A DNA stretch of 36,564 nucleotides from Actinomycetota bacterium (GTDB lineage: Bacteria > Actinomycetota > Nitriliruptoria > Nitriliruptorales > Nitriliruptoraceae), in assembly GCA_019348135.1 (NCBI GenBank), contig JAHWJY010000016.1, positions 1 through 36,564 of the forward strand, written 5' to 3'. The notes beneath the pieces are model-generated. The model did not search any database. It saw nothing but the letters and a program-made list of their open reading frames with translations, and had not been told where the DNA came from. Shown here in pieces: positions 1-7,328 of this stretch. Within the stretch, counting starts at the first letter, position 1. Every line of letters begins with the position of its first letter. Made by a program: the position numbers and the translations under genes.

Positions 1-815
1 TGGGCAGCGTCTACCTGCTGCTGTGGTCCAACTACGGCGCCAAGAAGGGCGCGCTGATCTACTCCGTGGCCCTGTTCGGCTTCGCGGCCGTCCTCGGGGT
101 GTTCTGGTGGTTCGGCGCCCCGGGGACGCCCGTGGCCACGGGGTTGCAGAACTTCCCCGGCCAGCCGCCGGACGCGTATCTGGGCAAGTGGTTCGCGTTC
201 GAGCCCGGTTCCGAACGCGCGGAGTTCTTCGACGCGGTCAACAACGAGTCCGAGTTCGAGACCGTCGCCGAGTACCTCGGGATGGAGGACGCCTCCCAGG
301 AGGCGCTCGAGTCCGACCCCATGGCCTCGTTCCTGCGCGGTGACCTGGACCAGGCCACCAGCCGGATGCTGGCGCAGTTCATGCCCGAGGACGAGTTCGG
401 CACGGTGCTGCTCGGTGCCGAGCGTCGGGCCCTCGCGCTGGAGGCGGCCGGGGAACCCGAGGAGGGTGAACGGCGGGCCGACGCGTTCCTCACGGCCGAC
501 CTGACCCCGGGGACCGAGCGGCAGCTCATCGAATCCAACGGCCACACGGTCGCGATGTCGAGCCTCACGATGTTCGCGAACTTCGTCAACGCCGAGACGG
601 GCGTGGTGACGCGGACCGTCCCGGTCGAGGAGCAGACGTGGTTCGCGTTCAAGGACCCCGGCGCGCTGTGGTTCCCGTCCGCGGTGTGGACGGGCATCTC
701 GCTGCTGCTGTTCCTGATCTCGCTCTACGCCCTGGACGCGGTCGAGCAGCGCGAGAAGCGGCTCGTCGGCGAGGTCCAGGAGGCCGAGGACCTGGCCGTG
801 CCCGTGGCCCAGTGA
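1..815 (+). CDS. Two-TM membrane protein of unknown function, 5' truncated by window edge
   Basis: The frame is open from the left edge (first full codon at base 3) to a TGA at 813-815, giving 270 visible codons. The ORF track starts at an internal GTG at 66, which is unlikely to be the real start because coding sequence continues upstream. A hydrophobic segment lies at visible residues ~18-40 (ending FWWFGAPG) and a second at ~223-244. Between them is a ~180-residue acidic, helix-rich domain, probably extracytoplasmic. A short charged tail follows (EQREKRLVGE). I do not recognise the family. It lies ~110 bp upstream of the cytochrome c maturation genes on the same strand, so a link to respiration or cytochrome assembly is only contextual. 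Confidence 0.8.
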   Translation, partial: GSVYLLLWSNYGAKKGALIYSVALFGFAAVLGVFWWFGAPGTPVATGLQNFPGQPPDAYLGKWFAFEPGSERAEFFDAVNNESEFETVAEYLGMEDASQEALESDPMASFLRGDLDQATSRMLAQFMPEDEFGTVLLGAERRALALEAAGEPEEGERRADAFLTADLTPGTERQLIESNGHTVAMSSLTMFANFVNAETGVVTRTVPVEEQTWFAFKDPGALWFPSAVWTGISLLLFLISLYALDAVEQREKRLVGEVQEAEDLAVPVAQ

Positions 816-841
816 GCACGGGACGGACCTAGATCCCGGAA

Positions 842-861
842 CCGGCGGAACCTCCCGCCGG
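842..861 (+). terminator. Hairpin in gap between the first gene and tlpA
   Basis: CCGGCGG (842-848) and CCGCCGG (855-861) form a perfect 7-bp stem with a 6-nt loop, 27 nt after the upstream stop codon. There is no T-run after it, so it may be a weak terminator or only an mRNA-end hairpin. Confidence 0.35.
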
Positions 862-924
862 CTCCGCCGTTGCCTTCCCGAGACCCGCCGACGACCCCCC
901 AGCTCCGGGAGGGCATCCCCCGCC

Positions 925-1485
925 GTGCGCCGTCCGACCTCCCTCGTGCTGCTGCTCGCCCTCGCGTTCCTCGCCGGCGGGTGCACCGGTGCGTCCGAGA
1001 CCCCGCGCATCCCCGGCGTGCGCCCGGGCGTCGTCCTGCCTCCGCCGGACGAGCGGCCGCCGGCCCCGCTCGACGTCGCGCCGGTGCTCGGTGGCGACGG
1101 GCAGGAGATGGGCCTCGGCGACCTCGCCGGCAAGGTCGTGGTGCTGAACTTCTGGGCGTCGTGGTGCGGCCCGTGCCGCAGCGAGCAGCCCGAGCTGAAC
1201 GAGGCCGCCGCGACGCTGCCGGACGACGTCGCGTTCCTCGGCGTGGCCATCCAGGAGGCGAGCGAGGCCAACGCGCTCGCGCACGAGCGTGAGTTCGACG
1301 TCCCGTACCCGTCGCTGTACGACCCGGCCAACGCGTACGCGGCGCGCTACAAGGGTGTCGGGCCGCGCTCCATCCCCACCACGATCCTGATCGACCGCGA
1401 GGGGCGGGTCGCCGCGCGGCTCTTCGGCAGCACGACCGCCACGGAGGTCACGGTGCTGGCGTCCATGCTCGTCGACGAAGCCTGA
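925..1485 (+). CDS. TlpA/ResA-like thioredoxin lipoprotein for cytochrome c maturation
   Basis: This 186-residue protein has an N-terminal lipoprotein signal with lipobox LAGGC (Cys20), a short Pro-rich linker, and a thioredoxin fold from ~residue 52. The active site WCGPC is at 80-84, preceded by NFWAS, and the cis-proline is in SIPTT (Pro151). TlpA/ResA proteins reduce the haem-binding CXXCH cysteines of apocytochrome c outside the membrane, drawing electrons from CcdA, which is the next gene. The GTG at 925 is chosen because GGGAGGG at 907-913 is a good ribosome site and the signal peptide begins directly there. It is equivalent in role and position to mycobacterial ccsX. The redox function is secure from the motif; the exact substrate is inferred from context. 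Confidence 0.93.
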   Translation: MRRPTSLVLLLALAFLAGGCTGASETPRIPGVRPGVVLPPPDERPPAPLDVAPVLGGDGQEMGLGDLAGKVVVLNFWASWCGPCRSEQPELNEAAATLPDDVAFLGVAIQEASEANALAHEREFDVPYPSLYDPANAYAARYKGVGPRSIPTTILIDREGRVAARLFGSTTATEVTVLASMLVDEA

Positions 1486-1497
1486 CCGGGAGCCCAC

Positions 1498-2250
1498 GTG
1501 GAGGAGACCGTCCGCAGCATCATCACCGACGCGAACCTCCTCGTCGCGGCCGGGCTCGCGTTCGTGGCCGGTCTCGTCTCGTTCGCCTCCCCGTGTGTGG
1601 TGCCGCTCGTCCCCGGCTACCTGTCGTACATGACCGGCATGTCCGGCGAGGAGCTGTCCGCCGCCGGCGCGGTGGGCCGCGGCCGCGTGCTGCTGGGCTC
1701 GCTCCTCTTCGTGATGGGCTTCGCGATCCCCTTCACCATGCTCGGCATCGCCTTCGGGGCGCTGTCGTTCCTCCAGACGAGCCGCGCCGCCCAGGTCGTC
1801 ATGGGGCTGATCGTCGCGACCCTGGGCGTGCTGATGGCGCGGGGGACCCTGATGCGGGAGTTCCGCGTGAGCGACCGGGCCCCATCGGGGGGCGTCGCCA
1901 CGGCGCCGCTGCTGGGGTTCGTGTTCGGTGTCGGCTGGACGCCCTGCCTGGGACCGACCGCCGGGGCGATCCTGACGCTCGCGGCCGGCGTCGGCGACGG
2001 GGTGTCCTGGCGGGGCGGCGTCCTCGGCTTCGTCTACGCCGTCGGGCTCGGGGTCCCGTTCATCGTCTTCGGCGTGATGTTCAAGCGGATGGCTCGCGCG
2101 CTGGACTTCCTGAAGCGCAACGCCCGGACGCTGCAGGTGGTCGGTGGCGTCCTCCTCACCCTGGTCGGGATCGCCATCGCGACCGGCCTGTGGAACCGCT
2201 TCATCATCTACCTCCGCCCGATGATCGGCGGGTTCGAGACGGCGCTGTGA
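1498..2250 (+). CDS. ccdA: Cytochrome c biogenesis protein CcdA (DsbD-like thiol electron carrier)
   Basis: This 250-residue, six-helix membrane protein belongs to the CcdA/DsbD transmembrane family. It passes reducing equivalents from cytoplasmic thioredoxin across the membrane to the extracytoplasmic TlpA-like partner. The two redox cysteines sit in characteristic contexts: SFASPCVVPLVPGYL (Cys33) and GWTPCLGPTAG (Cys150). Both are in intramembrane proline motifs. The GTG start lies 12 nt after the tlpA stop, with GGGAG 5 nt upstream, so the two are almost certainly co-transcribed. The length is normal for the family and no key residue is missing. Confidence 0.96.
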   Translation: MEETVRSIITDANLLVAAGLAFVAGLVSFASPCVVPLVPGYLSYMTGMSGEELSAAGAVGRGRVLLGSLLFVMGFAIPFTMLGIAFGALSFLQTSRAAQVVMGLIVATLGVLMARGTLMREFRVSDRAPSGGVATAPLLGFVFGVGWTPCLGPTAGAILTLAAGVGDGVSWRGGVLGFVYAVGLGVPFIVFGVMFKRMARALDFLKRNARTLQVVGGVLLTLVGIAIATGLWNRFIIYLRPMIGGFETAL

Positions 2251-2272
2251 GTCCCGGGCCGCGTACCGGGAC
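2251..2272 (+). other. Hairpin immediately after ccdA stop
   Basis: GTCCCGG (2251-2257) pairs perfectly with CCGGGAC (2266-2272) around an 8-nt loop. The stem starts on the first base after the ccdA TGA. It may terminate or stabilise the 3' end of tlpA-ccdA mRNA before the resB start; there is no T-run. Confidence 0.4.
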
Positions 2273-2287
2273 CGCCCCGCGCCCGGG

Positions 2288-2293
2288 TACCGT
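2288..2293 (+). promoter_or_regulatory. Candidate -10 element (TACCGT) for a leaderless resB transcript
   Basis: TACCGT fits the actinobacterial TANNNT -10 pattern and ends 6 nt before the resB GTG at 2300, the spacing typical of leaderless starts. I see no clear ribosome site or -35 element. Weak on its own. Confidence 0.3.
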
Positions 2294-2299
2294 CGGAGC

Positions 2300-3964
2300 G
2301 TGAGCCGCACCGACTCCCCCCTGCCGCCCGAGGCGAACCCCGCCCTCCGGCGTCCCTCGGACCCGGGTCCCGACGGGCCGGTCGGGTTCGTCCTCGCGTC
2401 CCTCCGGATGGCGTGGCGGTGGCTGCGTCGCATGCGCACGGCGCTGTACCTGCTCGGCGCCCTGGGCCTGCTGACGTTGCTCGCGACCGTCGTGCCGCAG
2501 TTCCCCAACGTGCCCCGGACGGTGGCGCAGTGGCGCAGCGGCGAGGCCGGGCCGGGACGGTTCGTGTCGGCGATCATCGACCTGCTCGGTGGCTACGACG
2601 TGTACGGCTCGCCGGCGTTCCTGGCGCTGCTGCTGCTGCTGTTCACGAGCCTCACGGCGTGCCTCATCCCGCGCTACCGCGCCTGGTGGCGGGTGCTGCG
2701 CCGCACCCGGCCGCCACGCAGCCGCCACCTCGAGGCCCAGGAGCAGGTGGCCGTCCTCGACACCGCCGCCGATCCCGCCGACGTCCACGCCGCGGCGCGG
2801 CGCGTCCTCGCCGGCCGCCGGTGGCGGCTCCGGGCCCCGGACGCCGATCCGGACCTCCCCGACCAGGTCGCCGCCGAGAAGGGCCACGTCGTCCGCGAGG
2901 GCGGCTCGCTCGTCTTCCACACCTCGTTCTACGTGCTGCTGATCGGCATCGTGCTCGGGCAGCTCCTCGGCTACAGCGGCCAGGTCGGGGTGGTCGAGGG
3001 CAAGGCCTTCACCGACACCGCGTCGGGCTACTGGACCTCCACCCCCGGCCGGTGGTGGACCGACGCCGACCACCGCGCCTTCACGCTCACGCTCGACGAG
3101 TTCCACGTCGACTGGTACCGCGACGTCCGGCTCGGCGGGCAGCCGCGGGTGTTCCTGTCGGACGTCACGGTCCGGACCGAGGACGGCGAGGAGATCGAGC
3201 GCACGGTCGGGGGCAACGACCCGATGGTCGTCGAGGGGATGAAGATCCACCAGCTCGACTGGGGCTACGCCCCCCGGGTCGTGGTCCACGCCGACGGCGA
3301 GGTCCTCTACGACGGCTACCTCACGATGAGCGCGGCCGAGGGCGGGTTCTACAGCGGTGCCGTGAAGGTCCCGGGTGCCGACCCGGACGTCGGCTTCGAG
3401 GTCTTCTTCTGGCCGTACGCGCCCGAGGACGACGACGGGACGCCCCAGCTCACCGGTGCGCCCTGGGCCGACGCGCCCTACATGGTGCTCCAGGAGTTCC
3501 GGGGCGACCTCCGGCTCGATGCGGCCCAGAACGTCAACACCCTCGACAAGACCGGGCTCGCGGAGGGCGACGTGCTCGCCCTCCGTCCGGGCTCGCTCGC
3601 GGTCCTGCCCGACGGCGTCACCGTCGCCTTCCCGGAGCTGCGTCGCTGGGTCGGCTTCCAGGTCAGCTCCCGCCCGACCGCGCCCCTGCTGCTCACCGGC
3701 GCCTTCCTGATCCTCGCCGGCCTCATCCCCGCTCTGTACGCTTCGCGCCGACGGCTGTGGGTCGGGGCGGCCGTCGATCCCGCTTCCGGTCGCACCCGGG
3801 TCACCGTCGCCGGCCGCGCGTTCCAGCGGCCCCAGGCGTTCGAGGCCGAACACCGACGCATCGTCGCGAGCCTCGCGGCCGCGCTCGCCGAGCTCCCCCC
3901 GTCCTCGCCCCCGCCCGCGGACCTGCGTCCCGGGGACGCCCCCACCGAGGTGGTGCCACGATGA
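2300..3964 (+). CDS. resB: Cytochrome c biogenesis protein ResB (Ccs1)
   Basis: This 554-residue ResB/Ccs1-family protein works with CcsB/CcsA to form the haem export and ligation complex of system II. Hydrophobic helices are visible at ~46-66 (ALYLLGALGLLTLLATVVPQ), ~105-124, ~206-228 (FHTSFYVLLIGIVLGQLLGY) and ~461-482. A ~230-residue extracytoplasmic domain lies between the third and fourth. The VVPQFPN turn after helix 1 and the large beta-rich loop are family features. GTG at 2300 is the first start giving a plausible cytoplasmic N-terminus. The stop overlaps the ccsB start as ATGA, so the two partners are translationally coupled. A C-terminal cytoplasmic tail of ~70 residues is Pro-rich at its end. 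Size is normal. Confidence 0.94.
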   Translation: MSRTDSPLPPEANPALRRPSDPGPDGPVGFVLASLRMAWRWLRRMRTALYLLGALGLLTLLATVVPQFPNVPRTVAQWRSGEAGPGRFVSAIIDLLGGYDVYGSPAFLALLLLLFTSLTACLIPRYRAWWRVLRRTRPPRSRHLEAQEQVAVLDTAADPADVHAAARRVLAGRRWRLRAPDADPDLPDQVAAEKGHVVREGGSLVFHTSFYVLLIGIVLGQLLGYSGQVGVVEGKAFTDTASGYWTSTPGRWWTDADHRAFTLTLDEFHVDWYRDVRLGGQPRVFLSDVTVRTEDGEEIERTVGGNDPMVVEGMKIHQLDWGYAPRVVVHADGEVLYDGYLTMSAAEGGFYSGAVKVPGADPDVGFEVFFWPYAPEDDDGTPQLTGAPWADAPYMVLQEFRGDLRLDAAQNVNTLDKTGLAEGDVLALRPGSLAVLPDGVTVAFPELRRWVGFQVSSRPTAPLLLTGAFLILAGLIPALYASRRRLWVGAAVDPASGRTRVTVAGRAFQRPQAFEAEHRRIVASLAAALAELPPSSPPPADLRPGDAPTEVVPR

Positions 3965-5202
3965 CCGAGATCCAGCTCGCCGAGCTCAGCCGGGTGCTGT
4001 TCTTCCCCGTGACGATGCTGCTCTACCTCGTCGCCATGGGGCTGTACCTCTACGCGCTCGCCTTCACCAAGGTCGACCGTGCCGCGGACGAGCCGGCCAT
4101 CGCCGGCACGCGCGCGCTGCGCCTCGGGACGCTCGTGGCCGCGATCGGTCTCGCGACCCACCTCGGCCACATCGTGACGCGGTCGCTCGCCGCCGGCGGG
4201 CGCGTGCCATGGGGCACGATGTTCGAGTACTCGTCGGTGATGGGCTTCCTCGTCGTGCTGGCCGGCCTGGTGGTCTTCCAGTGGCGGATGCGCCGCCCGG
4301 AGGTCGTCGGGTTCCTGCTGCTCGGCTCGCTCCTGACCATGGGTGCGGCGCTGCTGCTCTACGCCGAGCCCGGCCCGCTCCAGCCGATCCTGAACTCCCA
4401 CTGGCTGAAGATCCACGTCTTCGCGATCATGCTGGCCGCGACCGTCTTCACGGTCGGCTTCGTCTTCAACGGACTCCACCTCATCCGCGACACCGCCGAG
4501 CAGCGCGTCGCGGAGCGCGAGACCGCCAGGCTCACGGGCTCCACCGTCGGGGCGGCCTACGGCGGTCCGCCGGTGGTGGTCGAGAACGACGAGTCGCCGC
4601 TCGGCTCCGACGTCGAGCGTGCCGACGCGCCGGCGGACCTCGCCGACGGCGGGGTCCGTGGACCCGCCGACGGCGACGACGACCGGGCGTACGGCGCCGC
4701 CCTCCGGGCGACCATCTCGCCCTGGCGGCTCGCGGCCGGCACGTTCCTCGGCACGTCGGTCGTGTCCTGGGTCTTCATCCCCGCCTCCCCAACGGTGGAG
4801 GAGGGCGTCCGGCGCTTCCTCGGCATCAACCTGGCGCTCGTGCTGGCCGCCCTGGTCGCCTGGTGGTTCGTCGCGAAGCTCCCCTCCGCGGCCACCCTCG
4901 ACTCGCTGGCGTACCGCACGATCGCGTTCGGGTTCCCCATCTGGACCTTCGCCGTGCTCGCCGGCGCGGTCTGGGCCGAGCAGAGCTGGGGCCGCTACTG
5001 GGGCTGGGACCCGAAGGAGACGTCCGCGTTCCTGACGTGGGTCGCCTACGCCGCCTACCTCCACGCCCGGGCGACCCGCGGCTTCCGAGGCCGGGGTGCC
5101 GCCTGGCTCGGCATCGGTGCCTTCGCGGTCCTGATGTTCACCTACTACGCGGTGAACCTCGTGGTGACCGGCCTCCACTCCTACGGCGGCCTCCCCGGCT
5201 GA
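3961..5202 (+). CDS. ccsB: Cytochrome c synthetase subunit CcsB/CcsA with an enlarged central insert
   Basis: This 413-residue protein is the haem-handling partner of ResB. The tryptophan-rich haem motif WGRYWGWDPKET is at 343-354. Candidate haem-ligand histidines occur in ATHLGHIV, NSHWLKIH and the C-terminal GLHSYGG. The ATG at 3961 overlaps the resB stop (ATGA); the ORF track wrongly extends this frame to 2413 inside resB. Most bacterial homologues are ~320 residues. Here an acidic, low-complexity cytoplasmic linker (~176-250) and about two extra hydrophobic segments (~258-275, ~286-305) sit before the conserved LPSAATLDSLAYR block. Covalent haem attachment is the family role; the insert's role is unknown. 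Confidence 0.94.
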   Translation: MTEIQLAELSRVLFFPVTMLLYLVAMGLYLYALAFTKVDRAADEPAIAGTRALRLGTLVAAIGLATHLGHIVTRSLAAGGRVPWGTMFEYSSVMGFLVVLAGLVVFQWRMRRPEVVGFLLLGSLLTMGAALLLYAEPGPLQPILNSHWLKIHVFAIMLAATVFTVGFVFNGLHLIRDTAEQRVAERETARLTGSTVGAAYGGPPVVVENDESPLGSDVERADAPADLADGGVRGPADGDDDRAYGAALRATISPWRLAAGTFLGTSVVSWVFIPASPTVEEGVRRFLGINLALVLAALVAWWFVAKLPSAATLDSLAYRTIAFGFPIWTFAVLAGAVWAEQSWGRYWGWDPKETSAFLTWVAYAAYLHARATRGFRGRGAAWLGIGAFAVLMFTYYAVNLVVTGLHSYGGLPG

Positions 5203-5224
5203 CCCTCGTCCCGAGCCGGCGGAT

Positions 5225-5247
5225 CCCCGACCCCCGCCCCCGCCCCC
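5225..5247 (-). other. G-quadruplex-capable tract on the minus strand
   Basis: On the plus strand, four C-runs of 4, 5, 5 and 5 bases are separated by GA, G and G. On the minus strand this is four G-runs with 1-2 nt loops, a canonical quadruplex pattern. It lies 22 nt after the ccsB stop, and minus-strand transcripts from rskA would meet it last. Confidence 0.5.
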
Positions 5248-5292
5248 GCGCATGCCGTCACGACGGGTCTGCGACGGGCTGTGGACGAACGA

Positions 5293-5339
5293 GATCGGGT
5301 GCGGGAAGGACGCCGATGGCGTCGTACTCGCACCCGATC
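5293..5339. terminator. Nested hairpin between convergent ccsB and rskA; probable bidirectional terminator
   Basis: An outer 11-bp perfect stem, GATCGGGTGCG (5293-5303) with CGCACCCGATC (5329-5339), continues inward with a G.T and a G-C pair. After a 3x3 internal loop comes an inner perfect 6-bp stem, GACGCC (5309-5314) with GGCGTC (5318-5323), closed by GAT. The 47-nt structure folds equally well on both strands and lies midway between two converging stops. There is no T-run. Confidence 0.6.
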
Positions 5340-5382
5340 GTCACTCGGACGTCGGTCCCGCACCCGTGCACCCGATCATCGT

Positions 5383-5407
5383 GGGCGCGGGGCGCGGGGT
5401 GGGGGGG
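5383..5407 (+). other. G-quadruplex-capable tract on the plus strand
   Basis: G-runs of 3, 4, 4 and 7 are separated by CGC, CGC and T, fitting the G3+N1-7 pattern. It is ~20 nt past the rskA stop as read on the minus strand. It mirrors the tract at 5225-5247 at almost the same distance from the central hairpin. Confidence 0.55.
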
Positions 5408-5427
5408 TAGCGAGGCGTTCGCTCGGG

Positions 5428-6159
5428 TCAGACCTCGGCGACCATGATGGGGTCGCTGGTGGGCTGCGCGGAGCCGCCGGCCGGCTCGACCGTGACGCCG
5501 ATCGCCTGCACCTGCGAGAGGTCGCCGGTCAGCACGTGGGTGACGCGGCCGCGCTCGTCGGCATCGAACAGCCCGGCCGGGGACGCTCCGTCCTCGCCGA
5601 TGAACCACAGCTCGTAGACCTTCTCGCCCGGCGCCTCCGGGAGCCCGTCGGCGAGGAAGATGCCCTCGCCGCGCGAGGCCGAGTAGACGAGGCGCGCGTT
5701 GGCGCCCTCGAAGCCCGGCATCTCGATGATGGAGGCGTCCGCCGCCGCGACCACGTCGGCCACCCGGGCCGTCTGGGTCTCCATGGTGGCGATGCGACCG
5801 TTCATGTTGGCGATGATGGCGGTCATGCCGAGCACCGCGATCGCGAGCACCGCGGCCGCCGGTGCGAGCAGCCGCTGGTACCACGGGTCGCGACGCGACG
5901 CGAGGTCGGTCACGGTCGACGGCAGCGGCCGCTCCTGGCGGACGGTGTCGATCTCGGCCAGGACGGCGGCCTTCATCGACGGCGGCGGCGGCTCGTGGGC
6001 CGCGTCGCCGACGGCCGCGGCGGTCGCGTGGAACTCGGCGATCTCCTGGGCGCAGGCGTCGCACTCGCGGATGTGCAGCTCGAAGAGCTGCCGCTCGTCC
6101 TCCTCGAGGGCGTCGACGGCGTAGGCGCCGGTCAGCGTGTGGATGTCGGGGCTGGTCAT
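5428..6159 (-). CDS. rskA: Anti-sigma-K factor RskA-like, zinc-finger transmembrane protein
   Basis: This 243-residue protein holds its partner ECF sigma factor inactive at the membrane. The N-terminal cytoplasmic anti-sigma domain carries the zinc-binding His-x3-Cys-x2-Cys signature in ELHIRECDACAQ (His29, Cys33, Cys36). One hydrophobic segment follows at ~98-117 (APAAAVLAIAVLGMTAIIAN). The extracytoplasmic domain ends with the RskA-type beta pattern (YELWFIGEDG, GVTVEPAGGS). The start ATG overlaps the sigma-factor stop (ATGA), which fixes the start; the track's 6537 start is inside the sigma gene. In mycobacteria the outer domain is cleaved in regulated intramembrane proteolysis; the signal here is unknown. 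Confidence 0.94.
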   Translation of the reverse strand: MTSPDIHTLTGAYAVDALEEDERQLFELHIRECDACAQEIAEFHATAAAVGDAAHEPPPPSMKAAVLAEIDTVRQERPLPSTVTDLASRRDPWYQRLLAPAAAVLAIAVLGMTAIIANMNGRIATMETQTARVADVVAAADASIIEMPGFEGANARLVYSASRGEGIFLADGLPEAPGEKVYELWFIGEDGASPAGLFDADERGRVTHVLTGDLSQVQAIGVTVEPAGGSAQPTSDPIMVAEV

Positions 6160-6755
6160 GCGTGCACCCCCATGGCGTCTCGGAGTCGGATGAGCCCGTC
6201 GCGGAGACGGGTCTTGACGGTCCCCAGGGGGGCGTCGAGGAGTTCGGCGACCTCCCGGTAGGTGTGGCCGCCGTAGTACGCGAGCTCCACGGCCTCGCGC
6301 TGCAGATCGGTGAGCTGGTCGAGCGCGTCGCGGACCTGTTGGTGCTCGAAGCGGGTCTCGACCTCCTCCGCGACCTCGTCGAACGGGCGGACGTGCTCGC
6401 GTTGGCCGACGCGCTGGTCGCGGTCCCGGGACGACTGCTCGGAGCGGACGCGGTCGATGGCGCGGCGGTGCGCCATGACCATGATCCACGTGACCGCGCT
6501 GCCGCGGTCGGGGTCGAAGCGGGTGGCGGTCCGCCACACCTCGACGAGCACCTCCTGCGCGACCTCCTCCGACTGCGAGGGGTCACGCAGGACCCGGCGG
6601 ATGACCCCGTAGACCTTGCCGGCCACGCGGTCGTAGAGCTCCGAGAAGGCCTCCTGGTCACCGCGGGCAACGGCTCCGAGGAGCTCGTCCTCGGAACGGG
6701 GCGGTGCGCCGCCCGGATCGGGGACGGACCGGAGCGACCTCGCGCCGGATGCCAT
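6156..6755 (-). CDS. sigK: ECF RNA polymerase sigma factor, SigK-like
   Basis: A 199-residue extracytoplasmic-function sigma factor. Region 2 spans ~28-100 (AFSELYDRVAGKVYGVIRR, with the helix WIMVMAHRRAIDRVR). Region 4 spans ~135-195, with the helix-turn-helix TYREVAELLDAPLGTVKTRL. The spacer between them is charged and variable. ATG at 6755 is chosen because AGGAG lies 6-7 nt upstream and the reading starts just before region 2; the ORF track extends spuriously to 7271. It overlaps rskA by 4 bp, the standard sigma/anti-sigma arrangement. Assignment to the SigK subgroup rests on region 2/4 similarity and the RskA-type partner. Its regulon cannot be deduced here, but the genes just upstream on the same strand are obvious candidates. 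Confidence 0.92.
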   Translation of the reverse strand: MASGARSLRSVPDPGGAPPRSEDELLGAVARGDQEAFSELYDRVAGKVYGVIRRVLRDPSQSEEVAQEVLVEVWRTATRFDPDRGSAVTWIMVMAHRRAIDRVRSEQSSRDRDQRVGQREHVRPFDEVAEEVETRFEHQQVRDALDQLTDLQREAVELAYYGGHTYREVAELLDAPLGTVKTRLRDGLIRLRDAMGVHA

Positions 6756-6811
6756 GGGTGCTCCTGTGATCGGGCGTCGAGCCCCCGTGGTCCGGGAGGG
6801 CGTCGGGGCGG

Positions 6812-7213
6812 TCAGGTGGTCGAGGGCTCGGGGACGTCGCGGCTGGCGATCGTCGCGAGCGTCGCGACCACGGCGGTGAGGAGGTGGAGGACGTTGTCGG
6901 GGTGGTTCAGGGCCAGCACGTTGCCGTCCGTCCCGACGAGAGCCAGGCCGAGCAGGCCCACGACCCCGTAGGCGGCGGCGGTCAGCATGCTGATCGTACG
7001 AGCCTCGTCCTCGCCGCGGGCGGCAGCGATGACGAGGGCCACCCCGATGAGGAGGTGGAGGGTGTTGTGGAGGGGGTTGAGGCGCAGCCCGAACAGGATG
7101 GGACCGGTGGTCGCGGCGAAGCCGGCGAGCCCGGTGACCGCGAACCCGAGGAGCCCCAGTGCCGTGTACACGCTCCCGGCCACCTGGCCGAAGCGTCTCG
7201 CCGGCGTGCTCAT
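6812..7213 (-). CDS. DUF4383-type four-helix membrane protein
   Basis: A 133-residue protein with four hydrophobic segments and the paired signature NPLHNTLHLLIG (second half of helix 2) and NHPDNVLHLLTAV (helix 4). These repeated N-x-LHL motifs are the hallmark of DUF4383, a family common in actinobacteria with no established function. The ATG at 7213 has AGGAAA upstream on the minus strand. It lies 56 bp upstream of the sigma factor on the same strand and 115 bp downstream of the cupredoxin. Histidines within membrane helices could bind a cofactor or metal, but that is speculation. Confidence 0.85.
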   Translation of the reverse strand: MSTPARRFGQVAGSVYTALGLLGFAVTGLAGFAATTGPILFGLRLNPLHNTLHLLIGVALVIAAARGEDEARTISMLTAAAYGVVGLLGLALVGTDGNVLALNHPDNVLHLLTAVVATLATIASRDVPEPSTT

Positions 7214-7283
7214 CGGGTTTCCTCGTCGGTTGCATCCTGTGGGGTGGTCGGCGGGGGACAGGGCCGTGCACTCGGTTCGGCGC

Positions 7284-7316
7284 GCGGGGCGGTGGGGATT
7301 GCTCCCACGGCCCCGC
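7284..7316 (-). terminator. Strong hairpin after the cupredoxin gene
   Basis: A 7-bp outer stem (GCGGGGC with GCCCCGC), one G-G mismatch and a 5-bp inner stem (GTGGG with CCCAC) close a 7-nt loop. It begins 12 nt downstream of the cupredoxin stop on the minus strand. The position is right for termination or partial read-through; there is no T-run. Confidence 0.55.
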
Positions 7317-7328
7317 CGGCGCCGCCTG

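Noticed and set aside
829-2577. Long minus-strand ORF over tlpA-ccdA
   Set aside because: Composition (Arg/Asp/His/Gly-rich, no hydrophobic core) is that of an antisense shadow, while both plus-strand genes have clear motifs.
2413-3960. N-terminal extension of the CcsB frame
   Set aside because: It is an out-of-frame shadow of resB; the true start is the overlapping ATG at 3961.
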